In this document: one piece after another, positions 26,197 to 37,500 of the stretch
Layout of the letters: each line of letters starts with the position of its first letter
Numbering within the stretch: the first letter of the stretch is position 1
Origin: CAVSWT01 sp963731745
Lineage (GTDB): Bacteria > Bacteroidota > Ignavibacteria > Ignavibacteriales > Ignavibacteriaceae
Length of the DNA: 64,000 bases
NCBI GenBank assembly: GCA_963731745.1
Contig: CAVSWT010000002.1
Coordinates: 136,737 to 200,736, forward strand
Reading direction: 5' to 3'
Position numbers and translations under genes: made by a program
The notes under the pieces: model-generated
Seen by the model: only the letters and a program-made list of their open reading frames with translations
Database searches by the model: none
Told to the model about the DNA's origin: nothing

Positions 26197-27220
26197 TAGC
26201 TCTTTCAAAATTAAATTTATTTTGAATTAGCAATTGTGAATTATTTATGAGAATTTCCCTTTTATTTTTATCGATTATTGATCCCTCCATTTTGTTTAAC
26301 AAATCATTTATATTCGCCGGTTCAAATAAAAAACAATTTTCATTATTAAATATTTTTTCATCATTAATAAAATGTGATTTAATAATTGCAATATTATTTG
26401 CCATCGCTTCTAAAATAACTAACCCAAATCCTTCAACATATTCTGAAGGGAAAACCAAAATATCAATTTGATTAAAAATATTTTCAATTTCACTTTGCGG
26501 TGGAATTATTTTTATCGAATCTTTTAAATAATTTTCGTCTATAAATTTATTCATTTCATTGGTTAATACTCCAGAGCCAACCATAAATAACTTATGTTCA
26601 GAATATTTTTCATGGAATAATTTAAATGCTTTTAACATTGTCATTATTCCTTTTATTCTTACAAAGCGCCCAACATACCCAAAATCTAAAACTGTTTTTT
26701 TTCTATCTCCAGGATTGATTATAACTTTCTGTTTAACTCCATGATAGATCAAATGAACACTTTTCTTTTTTGCAGTAATAAAATCATTTTTAACAGCTAA
26801 ACTAACAGCAATAAATTTATCCGCGATTAATAGTTTATTGATGAAATCATTAAAAACATTATGCCCAGTATAGATTATTTTTATTTTCCTGCAGAAAACT
26901 TTTACAAACAAAATGTACGGTAAAAAGATTCTTTGATGATAATTTATACAATTGATCTTTTGGACTCTTATTACTTTTAATACTGATTTAACATTGATGC
27001 AAAAAGTAATAGGATTATGATTTACGATATACGGGAAGAAGTAAGTTCTCACTTTAGGATTGATCATATCTTTGTAATTATATGAACCTTTGAAGGCCAT
27101 AATATTTATTTTATTGATCAGTTCGCTTAATTCATTTGCATATATAATAGTAGATTTTTCAACCCCGCCTATATCAAATGTTTTCATCAGATTTAAAAGA
27201 TTTATCTCTCTTAATTCCAT
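26162..27220 (-). CDS. Family 4 (GT-B) glycosyltransferase
   Basis: A 352-residue protein with a two-domain GT-B layout. The acceptor-side N-terminus has MKTFDIGGVEKSTIIYANEL, with the usual GG loop. The C-terminal donor domain has FGYVGRFVRIKGIMTMLKAF, GSGVLTN and the signature PSEYVEGFGLVILEAMANN with the E-x7-E motif. It lies immediately before the WecG-like gene on the minus strand (0 bases between), so the two form a pair facing the plus-strand sugar genes. Confidence 0.88.
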   Translation of the reverse strand: MELREINLLNLMKTFDIGGVEKSTIIYANELSELINKINIMAFKGSYNYKDMINPKVRTYFFPYIVNHNPITFCINVKSVLKVIRVQKINCINYHQRIFLPYILFVKVFCRKIKIIYTGHNVFNDFINKLLIADKFIAVSLAVKNDFITAKKKSVHLIYHGVKQKVIINPGDRKKTVLDFGYVGRFVRIKGIMTMLKAFKLFHEKYSEHKLFMVGSGVLTNEMNKFIDENYLKDSIKIIPPQSEIENIFNQIDILVFPSEYVEGFGLVILEAMANNIAIIKSHFINDEKIFNNENCFLFEPANINDLLNKMEGSIIDKNKREILINNSQLLIQNKFNFERAINEYLDLLRGL

Positions 27221-27982
27221 TTATTTCTCTTTAATAATTTGTGCAATCATTTTGAAATAGAAAGGAATATCCTTCAATAAATATCTCCTATAAAGTCTTT
27301 TTGGTTCATATAATAAACGCCAAAACCATTCTAGTCCGCATAGTTGAAAAATTTTTGGAGCTCTGATTTTTACTCCTGAGAAATAATCAAGAACCGCTCC
27401 TACTCCAACATTTAATTTAGCACCAATTTTTTGTTTGTTTTTTTCAATCCAGTATTCTTGTCTTGGAGAACCTAAAGCAACTATTAATATATCAGGTTTA
27501 ACAGTTTCTAATTCATTTAAAACTTTTTCATTAAGTTTTTCATTAACTTCAAAATTAAAAGGTGGGGAAAGTGCAGAAACTATTTTAATATTCGGAAAAT
27601 CATGGTTAAGCTTACTGATGACTTTTTTATGAGCAGAGTCTGAGGAACCCAATAACGCAATTTTTAGATGATGTTCTTCCGCGATCAACAAAATTGCATT
27701 AAAAACATCCGTACCTGTAATCCTATTTATTTTTTTTCCATATTTCAAATAAATTAAAGAAGTTATTCCAACACCATCCGGAAAAACTAAGGTCGCATTT
27801 TGACAGATGTCTTTAAATTTATTGTCTCTCGTTGTGTTAAATAAAAAATCAAGATTGAATGTTATAATTAAATTATTATCTGTCCCATCTAATATTTTGT
27901 CAGATATTAATTGTTTGAGAGAATTAATTTCTACGGAAGAGATAGAGATTTCATTCAGACTAAATATTTTCGAAGAATTCAT
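27221..27982 (-). CDS. WecG/TagA/CpsF family glycosyltransferase (GT26)
   Basis: A 253-residue enzyme of the family that adds N-acetylmannosamine or related sugars to lipid-linked intermediates. Family landmarks are FPDGVGITSLIYLKYGK, KINRITGTDVFNAILLIAEE, LLGSSDSAHKKV, VALGSPRQEYWIEKNKQKIG, NVGVGAVLDYFSGVKIRAPK and LEWFWRLLYEPKRLYRRYL at the C-terminus, all in order. Length is standard. The donor sugar cannot be read. Its start is only 84 bases from the divergent PorU-like gene. Confidence 0.92.
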   Translation of the reverse strand: MNSSKIFSLNEISISSVEINSLKQLISDKILDGTDNNLIITFNLDFLFNTTRDNKFKDICQNATLVFPDGVGITSLIYLKYGKKINRITGTDVFNAILLIAEEHHLKIALLGSSDSAHKKVISKLNHDFPNIKIVSALSPPFNFEVNEKLNEKVLNELETVKPDILIVALGSPRQEYWIEKNKQKIGAKLNVGVGAVLDYFSGVKIRAPKIFQLCGLEWFWRLLYEPKRLYRRYLLKDIPFYFKMIAQIIKEK

Positions 27983-27984
27983 TC

Positions 27985-28015
27985 TTGATTGTAATTTTTG
28001 TGTAAGCTAACTTTG
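27985..28015 (+). promoter_or_regulatory. Promoter-like site for the PorU-like gene (TTG-N20-TAACTTTG)
   Basis: TTG at 27985-27987, 20 bases, and TAACTTTG at 28008-28015 (perfect TAnnTTTG). The ATG lies about 50 bases downstream. Confidence 0.6.
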
Positions 28016-28066
28016 CTTGAATTTTAATTTTACTATTGGTTGTATGCGCATAAATATCGCTGAAGT

Positions 28067-31000
28067 ATGAACAAAATATATTTGATTGTTATTATTGTAA
28101 TTTCTTCTTTAACTATACGTATCTTCTCCCAGGCCTCAAACATAGTTGAAAAAATTCAAAACGAAAAATACAAAATCAGTTTTGAAGCACCGGCAATTAA
28201 TTATAACATTAAACAGTTAAACAATAGAAAAGAAATATCCTTCCCCGGTTTTAGTGATGAAAACACACCTGGTGTTTTTATTCTTCCCAAAAAAGATTTA
28301 TTTATTGCAATTCCGCCTAACAGCAGTCCAACTGTCAGTTTAAATATATTAAGTGAAGAGACAATTGATGCAATTCCAGCAATTAATCCTTCCGTAAAGT
28401 CTATTCGTGATTCGATTGTAGCCTATGAATTTCTAGATAAACCAATTAAAAATGTTAATAAATCTAATTTGACCATACTTGGAAAGTTATGGATAGGAAA
28501 TAATTATTGTTTACATGTTCAAGTCAAGTTATTTGATTTTGATAACTATAATAGAAAAGTATTGAAATACAATAAATTTGAAATTGAATTAACGTTTAAC
28601 GCCGCTCTTTCACAATTACAAAAGCAATCAAATAAAAATGAAGAGATTAGTCCGTTAATTATTAATCCCCAATTTGCGAGGAATTATTTTGCCAAACCTA
28701 ATTTCCCCATTGCTGATTCTGACAGCTGGATTGATTACACAAAAGATTATTTGAAAATAGGAACTGCAATAAATTCAATCTATAAAATAACTCCCAATGA
28801 TTTAGCCTCCTTTAATGTGAATACAAATTCAATAGATCCAAAAACTTTTAAAATGTTTAAAGATGGAAATGAAATTCCAATTTATGTTAGTGGCGAGTCG
28901 GATGGAGTTTTTAATGATAGCGATTATGTTGAGTTTAGTTGGTGAAAGAAATTATGGAGGACATCATAGAGAAGTAAGTTCTTACGGCCAACCTTATAAC
29001 GAATATCTTGGCAGATATACCGACACAACTATTTATTGGCTCACCTGGTCTGGTGAGAATGGTAAAAGAGTTGAACTGATTAGTTCACCCAACACGGTCA
29101 CAAATGATACAATGGAATATTATGATGAAGTAATTCATCAGGAAATTAATAATTGGTACGATTTTTCAATGGCTGATTTGGTAAGAAGGGAAAATCCTTT
29201 CTGGTATGAAAATAAAACCTGGAATGAAGGGAATCTTGGGGTTGGTACACGCAATAAAAATTTTTTAGTTTCCGATGTTTATCCGAATAAAGAGGTAAAG
29301 GTATTTAATAAGCTTCAGAGCTACGCTACTAATATTTTTACAGATGCCCATCTGTTAAGCATTTCACTCAACAACGAGGCTGTTCAGGATTCTGGCTTTA
29401 TTGATAAATATCAAAAGAAAGTTTTAAAAGGCAGCTATAATTCCAGCGTTTTAAAAGAAGGCAATAATACATTAAAAATCCATTCTTATACTACAAGTGC
29501 AAATCCAAATCTTTGTATACTGGATTGGTATGAACTCGAATATCCGCGCTATATTAAGGCTGTGAATGATTCACTGTTATTTGACTTCCCATTTATAAAT
29601 TCCAAAAAATTTACTTCTATCAAAATTCAAAACCTGGTAGGAAATAATTTTTCAATTTGGAAGTATGGTAAATCTTATGCGAAATATCTCGCAAAAAAAT
29701 TAAATGATGAAATTGTAATTCAAGATACAATTGAAGCGGAAAATAGATTCGTAGTTCTAAATGAAAATAATTTAACAAAACCAAAGTTTTATTATGTTAA
29801 AAAATTTCGTAATCTAAGGAACACTCAGAATAAAGCAGATTATATAGCCATCACTCATAAAAAATTTTTAGAGCAGGTGAACCAATATGCTGATTTCATT
29901 TCACAGAGTTATGATGTAAATACTGAAGTAGTAGATATTGATGATATTTATGATGAGTTTTCTTACGGCCAATTTAATCCTGAGGCAATAAAAGATTTTT
30001 TGAAAAGTACTCACAATAATTGGCAGCAGCCTCTACCAAAATATGTAGCATTAATAGGCGGTGCAAATTATGATTATTATCATAATAAAACAATTTATCA
30101 AAAAGCTCCGCTTGTAATTAATTATGTTCCGTCATTCGGTGCTCCAGTTAGTGATAATTGGTTTGTAACCTGGGATACAACAAATGCGTATGTTCCTCAG
30201 ATGGATGTAGGCAGGATACCAGTAACAAGTACCAGCGAGTTAAATTGGTATTTTGAAAAAATGCAAAACTATTTCAGTCAGCAACTTGATTCATGGAATA
30301 AAAGATTTATATTTTTTTCGGGGGGAACAGGGGACAATCAAAGCCAGTTGGATCAATTAAGAAATGTTAATGAGTATGTAATTAATAATTATGTAGTACC
30401 GCCGCCAATCAGCGGACGTTATACTCATTTTTATAAGACCATAAATCCAAATACAAATTTTGGCCCCTATAGTACTGATCAAATTCAGTCAGTAATTCAG
30501 AAAAGCGGATTGTTCATTTCCTATCTTGGCCACAGCGGTACACAGCAATGGGATAACTCCATTACTGAACCTTCCCAGCTTAAAAATAATTTAAATAAAA
30601 ATCCGATGATTTCGGATTTTGGATGTTCAACCGCTCGCTTTGCGGAACCAGATATAAAATCTTTTTCACAATTATTTGTACTCGGATCGGAAGGCCAGGC
30701 GATTGCCTATATTGGGAATACATCTTTGGGATTTATTTCAACAGCCACTACAAGTCCAAAATTATTTTATAAAAAAATATTAGCTGATTCAATTTACATT
30801 ATTAGTGAGGCGCTTAAACTTGCCAAATTAGATATGCTCCAGCAATACGGAAGCAGCGGCGTTTACCAGCTTTTTGCATTAACGAATACATTGATTGGTG
30901 ATCCAATAGTTAAATTGCGGTTGCCAAATAAACCCGATCTTTCAATATCTCCTAATGATATTTCATACAATGCATCGCAGCTTACTGATAAATCTGACTC

Positions 31001-33380
31001 AATAGATTTCAAAATTTACTACCACAATTATGGTTTTACCAATTCTGATTCAATTAAAATTCTAGTTAAGAATGAATTTAACGGCGGTGTTAATTTTTCC
31101 AAAGTATTTAATCGAATTTTACCTTTACTTGATGATTCACTATTAATATCAATCCCCACTAACAATCTTCCAGGTGAACGCACTTTAACATTAACACTTG
31201 ATACCGAGAGTTCAATTGATGAAATAAATAAAGATAACAATTCCGTTTCAATTAAATATAATGTTGCAAGTTCTACTTTACGTACGTATTATGATTATTC
31301 TATTGATCAGGAATCAGATGGTAAAATTAAAATTATCAATCCAACTTTAAATCCTTTAAGTGAAAAAATCATTTTACAGCTTAGTAAAACAAAAGATTTC
31401 ACAAATCCACAAGAGATTACAAAAGATTTTGATACTTTAGTTACCTCAGTAGATGTTAACTCATTATTAAATTCCGGCAGATATTATTTTAGAGGAAAGA
31501 TTTTGGGCGCTTCAGATTTTAATTCTGAGCAATCATTTTTTTTAGGAAAGAAAAATAGATACTTATTAACAGATAGTGCCAGCTTTGCAACAACAGATTA
31601 CACTAATCTTAAATACATAAACAATGCTTTACAAATTGATTCTTCCAAAATAGAATTAAGCGTACTTTCGGCTGGTTTTAACGCCGGTAATTCTGCCCTC
31701 ATTTCAATAAATGGTGAGAATTATATCCCTGAAAATACTAAGAGGGGGCATCATGTTTGTGTCTTCGAAGATTCTACATATAAATTTATCACTTATAAAT
31801 TGTTTGATGTGCAGAATGGCAGCGCTGTAGTTGCCGATTATATAAGCTTCTTAGATACAATTCCGTCCACTGACATAGTTGCTATCGCGATAAGTGATAA
31901 TGGGCCGGTTTCTTCTATAGATTTAAAGAATGAATTAAAGTCTTTCGGAAGTATTTACATCGATAGCGTTAAGTTCCGCAGTTCATGGGCATTTATCGGA
32001 AAAAAAGGAGCCATTCCAGGCGCAATGCCTGAAGCCTTTGCACCACAATTTGGTGAGAGAGTTAAGGTTGACACTATAATAAGTAAAACTATGAATAGCG
32101 GTTTTCTTGCTACAACAAAAATTGGCCCGGCAGCTGTTTGGCAGAATTTGGAAATTCAAGCTAACATTCCCGGAGATAGTAAAATCAATTTTAAACCATT
32201 AGGTATTCAAGAAGATGGAAATATAGATACATTAAACAATTTAACCATCTCCAATAATATGATTGATCTTAGTCCTATAAATTCAAAAAAATATCCTTAT
32301 TTAAAATTTATCTCTGAATTTCAAGCTTCAGTCAATCAACAATCTCCGCAGCTTATTAGTTTGGGAGTTGAATATAAAAAATCTGCAGAGTTGGCCTTAA
32401 ATTATCAGACAGTTTCGGCGTCAAAAGATTCAATTAAAGCGGGGGATGATATACAGCTGAAATTTAGCGCTTATAATATTGGTGAAGTGCCTGCAGACAG
32501 CTTTAAGATTACGGTTGATGTTATTAAGTCAGATCAATCTGCCGAAAGAATTTATAATAATTCTATTGCTCAGTTAAATCCAGGGGCAAAACTGCAATCA
32601 CAAGTAAATTATAATCCTGGAACAAAATCCGGAAACCACAGATTTGTTATTAATATTGATCCTGAGAAAAAAGTGGAAGAAGTTTTTAAAGATAATAACA
32701 ACTTTGAAATCCCTTTTTATGTAATTCCAGATACTACAAACTTGTTAATCTCGGATAAATCTTTCTCTGTGACATATGATGGCAAAGAAATAATAGACGG
32801 AGATTATATTTCTTCTAATCCTCAAATCACAATGACGCTTAATTATCCTGTTTGGTATTCGCCCGATGATACAACTGCAATCGAATTTTTGTTAAATGAT
32901 CAAAAAATAAATTATAGTAGAATTGAAAATACAGTTGATGCTTCCAACAGGACTCAAACCTTTAAATACACTCCGAATCTTGCAGAAGGTGATTATACAT
33001 TGAGAGTGTATGGCAAAAATATAAATGATAACATTGAGATAAATCCTGGTTACGAGAAATCATTCCTCGTATCAAATGAGATGAATTTGTTAGAGGTTTA
33101 TAATTTTCCAAATCCTTTTACCGATAAAACTTATTTTACTTTTAAGCTCACTCAAATTCCTGATAATTTAAAATTAAACATTTATACCATTGCCGGAAGG
33201 CTTATTAAGCAGATTGAAAAGAGCGCTGGACAATTAGGCTATGATTTTAACAAAATTGAATGGGACGGAAAAGACGCTGACGGCGATAAAATTGCAAATG
33301 GAACTTATCTTTATAAAGTAATAATAAAGAAGGGGGACAAATCTCAAAATATAACTCAAAAACTTTCAATAGTAAGGTAA
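28067..33380 (+). CDS. PorU-like gingipain-type (C25) peptidase with T9SS sorting domain, one frameshift
   Basis: Two overlapping frames together make one protein of about 1770 residues. The first frame (28067-28945) has a signal peptide and the N-terminal beta domain up to SDYVEF. At about 28937 one extra base moves the frame, and GERNYGGHHREVSSYG continues to 33380. The C25 catalytic pair is present: His in ISYLGHSGTQQWDN and Cys in ISDFGCSTARFAEPD. After that come CARDB-like domains (e.g. LALNYQTVSASKDSIKAGDD) and a final sorting domain VYNFPNPFTDKTYFTF...EWDGKDADGDKIANGTYLYK. PorU is the T9SS sortase that removes sorting domains and attaches proteins to the surface; a secreted C25 protease is the alternative. 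The break may be a sequence error. Confidence 0.85.
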
Positions 33381-33429
33381 ACTAACTAACTTTACTAAAC
33401 AGTTTATATATCACTAATCGATTCATGCC

Positions 33430-34782
33430 ATGAAAACAAAACTACTCACACTAACTTTATTTTTCATTTTCTCCGTATCAATCTTTTCACAATTGCGCGA
33501 GTATCCCCGGCCTAATGAGGGAAATATTTCCGGTGGATTAGGAATGAATTGGATTGACGGGGAATTATTTTATTCGTTTTATTTTACTCCCGAAGTCTCG
33601 TATGGAAATTTTGGTGTGGGCCTTGGCCTTCAACTCGATTTTAATCAAGATGGGAAATTACGCTCGCAAAATTTTGATGAAACTTCTGATTACATAAGTC
33701 TGATAAGATATATAAGATACGGATTAAAAAATGATCCGCTTTATGTTAAACTTGGAGTATTGGATTATTATACTTTGGGTTATGGAAATATTATTTATGA
33801 TTACAATAACACTCCTAGTCTTGATTCAAGAAAAAATGGATTGGTCTTTGACGTGGACTTCGGAAAATTTGGGCTTGAATCTATCTACAGTCAATTTGGA
33901 GAAGCCGGACTTATAGGATTGAGAGGCTATGTTCGCCCATTGCAATATACCACTGCCGGGGAAATTCCAATTATCGGAATGACTGAAATAGGCGCTACTT
34001 ATTCAACAGATTTTAATCAATACTCTGGAGTGGTATCGGGAACATTTAATAAAGCTTCTAAAAAATTTAATCCCATACATGATACGGGGAACATGAGTAT
34101 TATTGGTTTTGATATTGGATTTCCTATTTTAACTACCTCTCAAGTCGATCTTAAATTATATACAGCATATAGTAAAATAATAGATTTCGGCAGCGGTGTT
34201 GCTACCGGACTAATGCTGAACTTAAATGGATTAGGTATTTTTTCGGCTTCTGCAAAATTGGAGCGAAGATTTAATAACGATCAATATATTCCAGCTTATT
34301 TTAATTCTTTATATGAAGTTGAAAGATTCCGCGTTGATACCGCTTCATCTAGTTTTTCAAGCAAGGCCAAAAGACTTTCAGAAGCCATCAATCAAAGCGA
34401 CGGATATTTTGGTGAATTAAGAATAAGTATTTTAAATACATTTGATATACTCGGAAGTTATCAAAGGCTTGATAAAAAAAGCGATAGTGGAATACTTCAT
34501 CTCGAGACAGATATTTCTCCTCACGATTTATCCTTTATTGCTAGAGCAGGTTACGATAAAATAAATATTAGAGATGCAAAAGATTTGTTTAAGCTTGATG
34601 ATAGATCATACTTGTTTGCTGAATTGGGTTACAAACCAATTCCCTATATCATTGTTTCAATGGTTTACAGTTGGACTTACTCTGCGGTGAAAGATAATGA
34701 CAAAAACGTAATTGATTATGTCCCTCAAAAGAGAATTGAACCAAGAGTTTATTTTGTAGTTCCATTTAATTTTGCAGACTAG
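33430..34782 (+). CDS. Predicted outer-membrane beta-barrel protein
   Basis: A 450-residue exported protein with signal peptide (MKTKLLTLTLFFIFSVSIFS) and a chain of amphipathic strands ending in an aromatic-rich C-terminus (EPRVYFVVPFNF), which fits an outer-membrane barrel. The segment NDPLYVKLGVLDYYTLGYGN (about 99-118) is distinctive, but I do not recognise the family. It follows the PorU-like gene by 49 bases on the same strand, so a link to the secretion machinery is possible but unproven. It shows none of the PorV/FadL N-terminal signature. Confidence 0.68.
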   Translation: MKTKLLTLTLFFIFSVSIFSQLREYPRPNEGNISGGLGMNWIDGELFYSFYFTPEVSYGNFGVGLGLQLDFNQDGKLRSQNFDETSDYISLIRYIRYGLKNDPLYVKLGVLDYYTLGYGNIIYDYNNTPSLDSRKNGLVFDVDFGKFGLESIYSQFGEAGLIGLRGYVRPLQYTTAGEIPIIGMTEIGATYSTDFNQYSGVVSGTFNKASKKFNPIHDTGNMSIIGFDIGFPILTTSQVDLKLYTAYSKIIDFGSGVATGLMLNLNGLGIFSASAKLERRFNNDQYIPAYFNSLYEVERFRVDTASSSFSSKAKRLSEAINQSDGYFGELRISILNTFDILGSYQRLDKKSDSGILHLETDISPHDLSFIARAGYDKINIRDAKDLFKLDDRSYLFAELGYKPIPYIIVSMVYSWTYSAVKDNDKNVIDYVPQKRIEPRVYFVVPFNFAD

Positions 34783-34791
34783 TGGAGATAA

Positions 34792-35436
34792 TTAAATATT
34801 TGCAGAAATGAAATTTGTTAGTTCATCCACAGTATAAAATACATAGTCACTCTTAAAAGTCAGCACTTCATCTTTAGCGTAGCTATCCCAAATGACGGAA
34901 GCAATTTCTACTCCCGCCGAACGTGCGGCTTTTATATCTGCCGGTGCATCTCCAATCATCAAAACATTTTCTTTAGGGAGATTAAATTTATCTACAAATT
35001 TAAGTATGCCTTCTGCCGAGGGTTTATGTTCTTTTATATCATCTCCTGTAATTATCATATCAAAATGATAAAATATATTTAATTTTTTTAAAGTAATTTC
35101 AGCAGCAGTTCTGCCTTTACCGGTGTAAATGGAAAGTAAAATATTTTTAGATTTTATTATTTCAAGCAAATCTTTTATTCCGGGGTATAAATCCGCAAGA
35201 TGATGATTTGATGAATAATAATCGTAATAATCTTTACGTGCGGTTTCATATTTATCGCCGGTCCATTCTTTTATAATCACATCTTCGGTCGGGCCAAATA
35301 AATTAATTATTTCTTCGTTGGTAAACTTTTTATTAAGATATTTTCCGCCTATATGATTAAAAGAAGCAAAAATTAATTCATTTGTTGATGTCAATGTGCC
35401 ATCTATATCAAATATAATTCCTTTGTATTTATTCAT
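34792..35436 (-). CDS. HAD-family phosphatase, phosphoglycolate phosphatase-like
   Basis: A 214-residue HAD hydrolase with all four motifs: IIFDIDGTLTSTNE (nucleophile Asp and acid Asp), IYTGKGRTAAE (Thr), HKPSAEGI (Lys) and MIGDAPADIKAARSAG (acidic pair). A helical C1-type cap lies between the first two, as in phosphoglycolate and pyrophosphate phosphatases. It sits 26 bases after the phosphoesterase gene on the same strand. The substrate is not certain. Confidence 0.87.
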   Translation of the reverse strand: MNKYKGIIFDIDGTLTSTNELIFASFNHIGGKYLNKKFTNEEIINLFGPTEDVIIKEWTGDKYETARKDYYDYYSSNHHLADLYPGIKDLLEIIKSKNILLSIYTGKGRTAAEITLKKLNIFYHFDMIITGDDIKEHKPSAEGILKFVDKFNLPKENVLMIGDAPADIKAARSAGVEIASVIWDSYAKDEVLTFKSDYVFYTVDELTNFISANI

Positions 35437-35462
35437 ATTATCCCATTCAATAAATTATTTAA

Positions 35463-37310
35463 CTATTCATGTTTTAAAGTAAAAATAAAAATCTTTCCGT
35501 CCATATTTGAAGCGGCAAACATATCATTTTTTATATGCTGAATACTGTGAACTCTTGCAGTACCTGTGAAAAATAATGGTTCCCAAGAGTAATCTTTATT
35601 AATTAAATAAACCATTCCGTCTTTTCCGCCAAAAATTATTTTATCGTTCCATTCTATTGGCTCACAAGGCATTGTATCTAAACCAAAATTTAAATCAATT
35701 TCTTTAATGCTTTTGCCATTTTTAGCGGAGACTATATAAAATTTATCTTCGATACTTTTAATTAATAGATTGTTTTTATCATTGCTTATTCCAATAGATT
35801 CCCAACTTGAAAAATCTTTTTTTCTCCAAACGGTTGTTCCTTGTAAAAGATCGATTGCAGAAACATATTTATCAGGAGTTGAGATATAAACATTTTTGCC
35901 ATCTGTAACCGGCCAGCATGAAGCAGGGGAGTAATAAAAATTTTTATTTCCAGTCCATTTCCAAATTAAATTGCCGTTAGCTGCATCCACGCAATAAAGA
36001 TAATTATCCCAACTTCCATAAATTATTTTTCCAGAAATAAAAAGCGGTTTTGTTTCTATCATTAAACCAGCTGAATGATTTTCCCAAATTTGTTCAAGTG
36101 AATAAAGATCATAACAAAACAAATTTCCGTTTGAAGTTCCAATTACAACTGCTGTAGTTTTTATTCCATTATATTGCATTCCTATTTTTATTAGTTGTGA
36201 AGTTAATGGTTCGCCCAGGCCAATAACTTGAATCAATTCTCCATTGTTTGCATTTAAAGTAAAAAGATCACCTTCAATAGTAGCGACGGCTAAAACATCT
36301 TTATCTCTCACCGGCTTGCTGAAAATTGTTTCATTAGTCTCATATTTCCATAAAAGTTTTCCATTTAAATTATAGCAAAAAATTGTTCCATCAATTGTAG
36401 AAGCAAAAATTTTATCGCCATCAGTCAAAACCGAAGTTGACATTGAAGTATTTAAATCCGTTTTCCATAAAATATTAATACTGTCAGAGTATTGTTTAAA
36501 TTGAAGTGAATCAATTAAAGTAATATTTTTATCAAAAATTTTTGACCAGCCTCCCCAAACTTGTTCTGATATTGCCCCCGTGCTGTCTACTTGAATCTCT
36601 GATAATAAAATAGAATCCGACTGATTTTCAACAATATTATAGCCGGCATACTTGGGCCTGCTTAATGTAGATCTTCCCATTGCAGCAGGAATTCCGTTAA
36701 AATTTAACAACTTATTCGCATGGCCATGACCAACAAAAATTCCTTTAATGTTATAATTTCTTAAAAGGTTGGTAACTTTAAACCAGTTATCTACGTCGCC
36801 GTCAAGCGGGTGATGAACATAAAAATATATTTCTTCATTCTTGGGGGTTTTCTTCAATTCATTTTCAAGCCATTTTAAATCTTGTGGATCAATATGCCCG
36901 CCGCCGCCACGCCAGGGAATGCCGCTTCTTAACCCGATATGTTTCTGATGATTAATTTCGTAAGAAAATTTATCATCTTTCCATAGTTCAACAAATTTTG
37001 TTAAGCCGCTTTCGCTCCATTTTGTATCATGATTTCCTGGAATGATTAAATATGGAATTTTTAATTCGTCTAATATTATTTTTGCAGTATCTAATTCGTC
37101 ATTTCTTCCTTTCTCTGCAATATCGCCTGTTACTACAGCAAACGATAAATTATCTCTTTCATTTATATCATCAATTACATTTTGTAAATCGATTTTTGCG
37201 TTCGGCGCTCCGATATGGACATCAGTAAGCCAAGCATATTTATAAGTTTGAGAGTAACTTGAAATGCTAATGAAAATAATAATTGAAATGTGAAGAATTA
37301 ATCTTTTCAT
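35463..37310 (-). CDS. Exported metallophosphoesterase fused to a PQQ-type beta-propeller
   Basis: A 615-residue protein with a signal peptide (to about residue 20). Residues 25-240 form a calcineurin-like phosphoesterase: TDVHIG, VVTGDIAEKGRND, IPGNHDTKW, YFYVHHPLDGD and VGHGHANKL supply the expected metal ligands. Residues 280-610 contain repeated WD40/PQQ-like blades, such as IFCYNLNGKLLWKYET, GDLFTLNANNGELIQV, LYCVDAANGNLIWKWTG and DLLQGTTVWRKK. The substrate could be phosphate esters, cyclic nucleotides or a surface polymer. It is transcribed with the HAD gene downstream. Confidence 0.85.
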   Translation of the reverse strand: MKRLILHISIIIFISISSYSQTYKYAWLTDVHIGAPNAKIDLQNVIDDINERDNLSFAVVTGDIAEKGRNDELDTAKIILDELKIPYLIIPGNHDTKWSESGLTKFVELWKDDKFSYEINHQKHIGLRSGIPWRGGGGHIDPQDLKWLENELKKTPKNEEIYFYVHHPLDGDVDNWFKVTNLLRNYNIKGIFVGHGHANKLLNFNGIPAAMGRSTLSRPKYAGYNIVENQSDSILLSEIQVDSTGAISEQVWGGWSKIFDKNITLIDSLQFKQYSDSINILWKTDLNTSMSTSVLTDGDKIFASTIDGTIFCYNLNGKLLWKYETNETIFSKPVRDKDVLAVATIEGDLFTLNANNGELIQVIGLGEPLTSQLIKIGMQYNGIKTTAVVIGTSNGNLFCYDLYSLEQIWENHSAGLMIETKPLFISGKIIYGSWDNYLYCVDAANGNLIWKWTGNKNFYYSPASCWPVTDGKNVYISTPDKYVSAIDLLQGTTVWRKKDFSSWESIGISNDKNNLLIKSIEDKFYIVSAKNGKSIKEIDLNFGLDTMPCEPIEWNDKIIFGGKDGMVYLINKDYSWEPLFFTGTARVHSIQHIKNDMFAASNMDGKIFIFTLKHE

Positions 37311-37401
37311 TAATAATTCCCTTTGAAGAATTAGAAAATTGAATAAGTAAAATTAAGAAAAATTTTATCGAAACGAAGTTGAATAACTAGACCAAATTCA
37401 A

Positions 37402-37420
37402 GTTGATTATATTAATCAAC
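37402..37420. promoter_or_regulatory. Operator-like inverted repeat GTTGATTA-N3-TAATCAAC
   Basis: A perfect 8-bp inverted repeat with a 3-base spacer sits in the 190-base divergent gap between the phosphoesterase and the RlmI-like gene. It has no T tract, so it is more like a protein-binding site than a terminator. No other feature was seen in that gap. Confidence 0.35.
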
Positions 37421-37500
37421 ATTAAATCTTATGAACCTTCATTTTTTTTACTTCATGATTTATACTTAAATTTCTAACTATTAAATTTTAACTGAAGCTA

